Shown: piece by piece, positions 5,940 to 6,205 of the stretch
Position numbering within the stretch: position 1 is the stretch's first letter
Layout: each line of letters starts with the position of its first letter
Notes under the pieces: model-generated
What the model was told of the DNA's origin: nothing
The model's database searches: none
What the model saw: the letters and a program-made list of their open reading frames with translations, nothing else
Assembly (NCBI GenBank): GCA_003154025.1
Contig: PMCE01000063.1
Location: 29,057 to 35,261 of the forward strand
DNA: 6,205 nt
Source of the DNA: Syntrophaceae bacterium
GTDB lineage: Bacteria; Desulfobacterota; SM23-61
Reading direction: 5' to 3'
Position numbers and translations under genes: made by a program

Positions 5940-6205
5940 ATGGAATATGAACCGGTCATCGGCCTGGAGGTCCACGCTCAGCTTCTCACCCGCAGCAAGA
6001 TTTTTTGCGGCTGTTCCACCCTCTTCGGGGGGGAGCCCAACACCCATACCTGCCCGGTCTGCACCGGCCTCCCCGGAAGCCTCCCGGTCCTCAATCAAAA
6101 AGTGGTCGAATACACGGTACGCGCCGCCCTGGCGACCCATTGCCGGATCGCGCCTTACAGTCAGTTTGCCCGGAAGAATTATTTCTACCCGGACCTTCCC
6201 AAAGG
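5940..6205 (+). CDS. gatB: Asp/Glu-tRNA amidotransferase subunit B, N-terminal part (cut by right edge)
   Basis: GatB binds the misacylated tRNA, phosphorylates the side-chain carboxylate with ATP and performs the amidation using GatA-derived ammonia. Eighty-eight complete codons are present of a protein usually near 480 aa. The start [20 protein letters not shown] and the segments [20 protein letters not shown] and [12 protein letters not shown] are diagnostic. C23, C25, C38 and C41 form the CxC...CxxC zinc-site pattern known from many GatB proteins. The ATG at 5940-5942 has GGGAG (5929-5933) 6 nt upstream and lies 12 bp after the gatA stop. This indicates a tight operon. Confidence 0.96.
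   Translation, partial: MEYEPVIGLEVHAQLLTRSKIFCGCSTLFGGEPNTHTCPVCTGLPGSLPVLNQKVVEYTVRAALATHCRIAPYSQFARKNYFYPDLPK

Overview
The window looks like ordinary bacterial chromosome: dense housekeeping genes, G+C-rich coding sequence, good Shine-Dalgarno (SD) sites and short A+T-rich promoter gaps. I see no transposase, integrase, phage gene, tRNA, rRNA or CRISPR array. My best guess for the source is a Desulfobacterota/deltaproteobacterial-type anaerobe. The basis is the gene set, the style of the TPR protein and the period-6 and period-7 intergenic repeats. This is inference and cannot be settled from the window alone.

Layout. A minus-strand cluster runs leftward from about 3830 to the left edge. 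In transcription order it is nfo (endonuclease IV, 2935-3792), a TPR-repeat protein (2111-2875), an M24 Xaa-Pro peptidase (920-1990, TTG start), efp (elongation factor P, 256-816) and the 5' part of gcvH (glycine cleavage H protein, cut by the edge at position 1). A plus-strand cluster runs rightward from about 4030: gatC (4054-4341), gatA (4470-5927) and the 5' part of gatB (5940 to the right edge). The two diverge from a 261-bp gap (3793-4053). That gap holds one good sigma70-type promoter for each direction and a conspicuous pair of inverted heptanucleotide arrays between them.

Function. gatCAB encodes the glutamine amidotransferase that converts Glu-tRNA(Gln) and/or Asp-tRNA(Asn) to the correctly charged tRNA, so the host probably lacks GlnRS, AsnRS or both. 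On the other strand, efp relieves ribosome stalling at proline runs and the peptidase beside it probably cleaves X-Pro peptides; a peptidase/efp pair is a familiar bacterial arrangement. nfo repairs abasic sites. gcvH carries the lipoyl arm of the glycine cleavage system. The TPR protein is an uncharacterised scaffold-type protein. All diagnostic active-site residues that fall inside the window are intact.

The least ordinary material is intergenic. There are heptad arrays at 851-922 and 3880-3975, a hexad array plus direct and inverted repeats at 4352-4450, and two adjacent perfect 12-bp palindromes at 222-248. A possible 32-codon hydrophobic small ORF (3932-4030) overlaps the gatC promoter. 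I found no convincing new multi-gene system.
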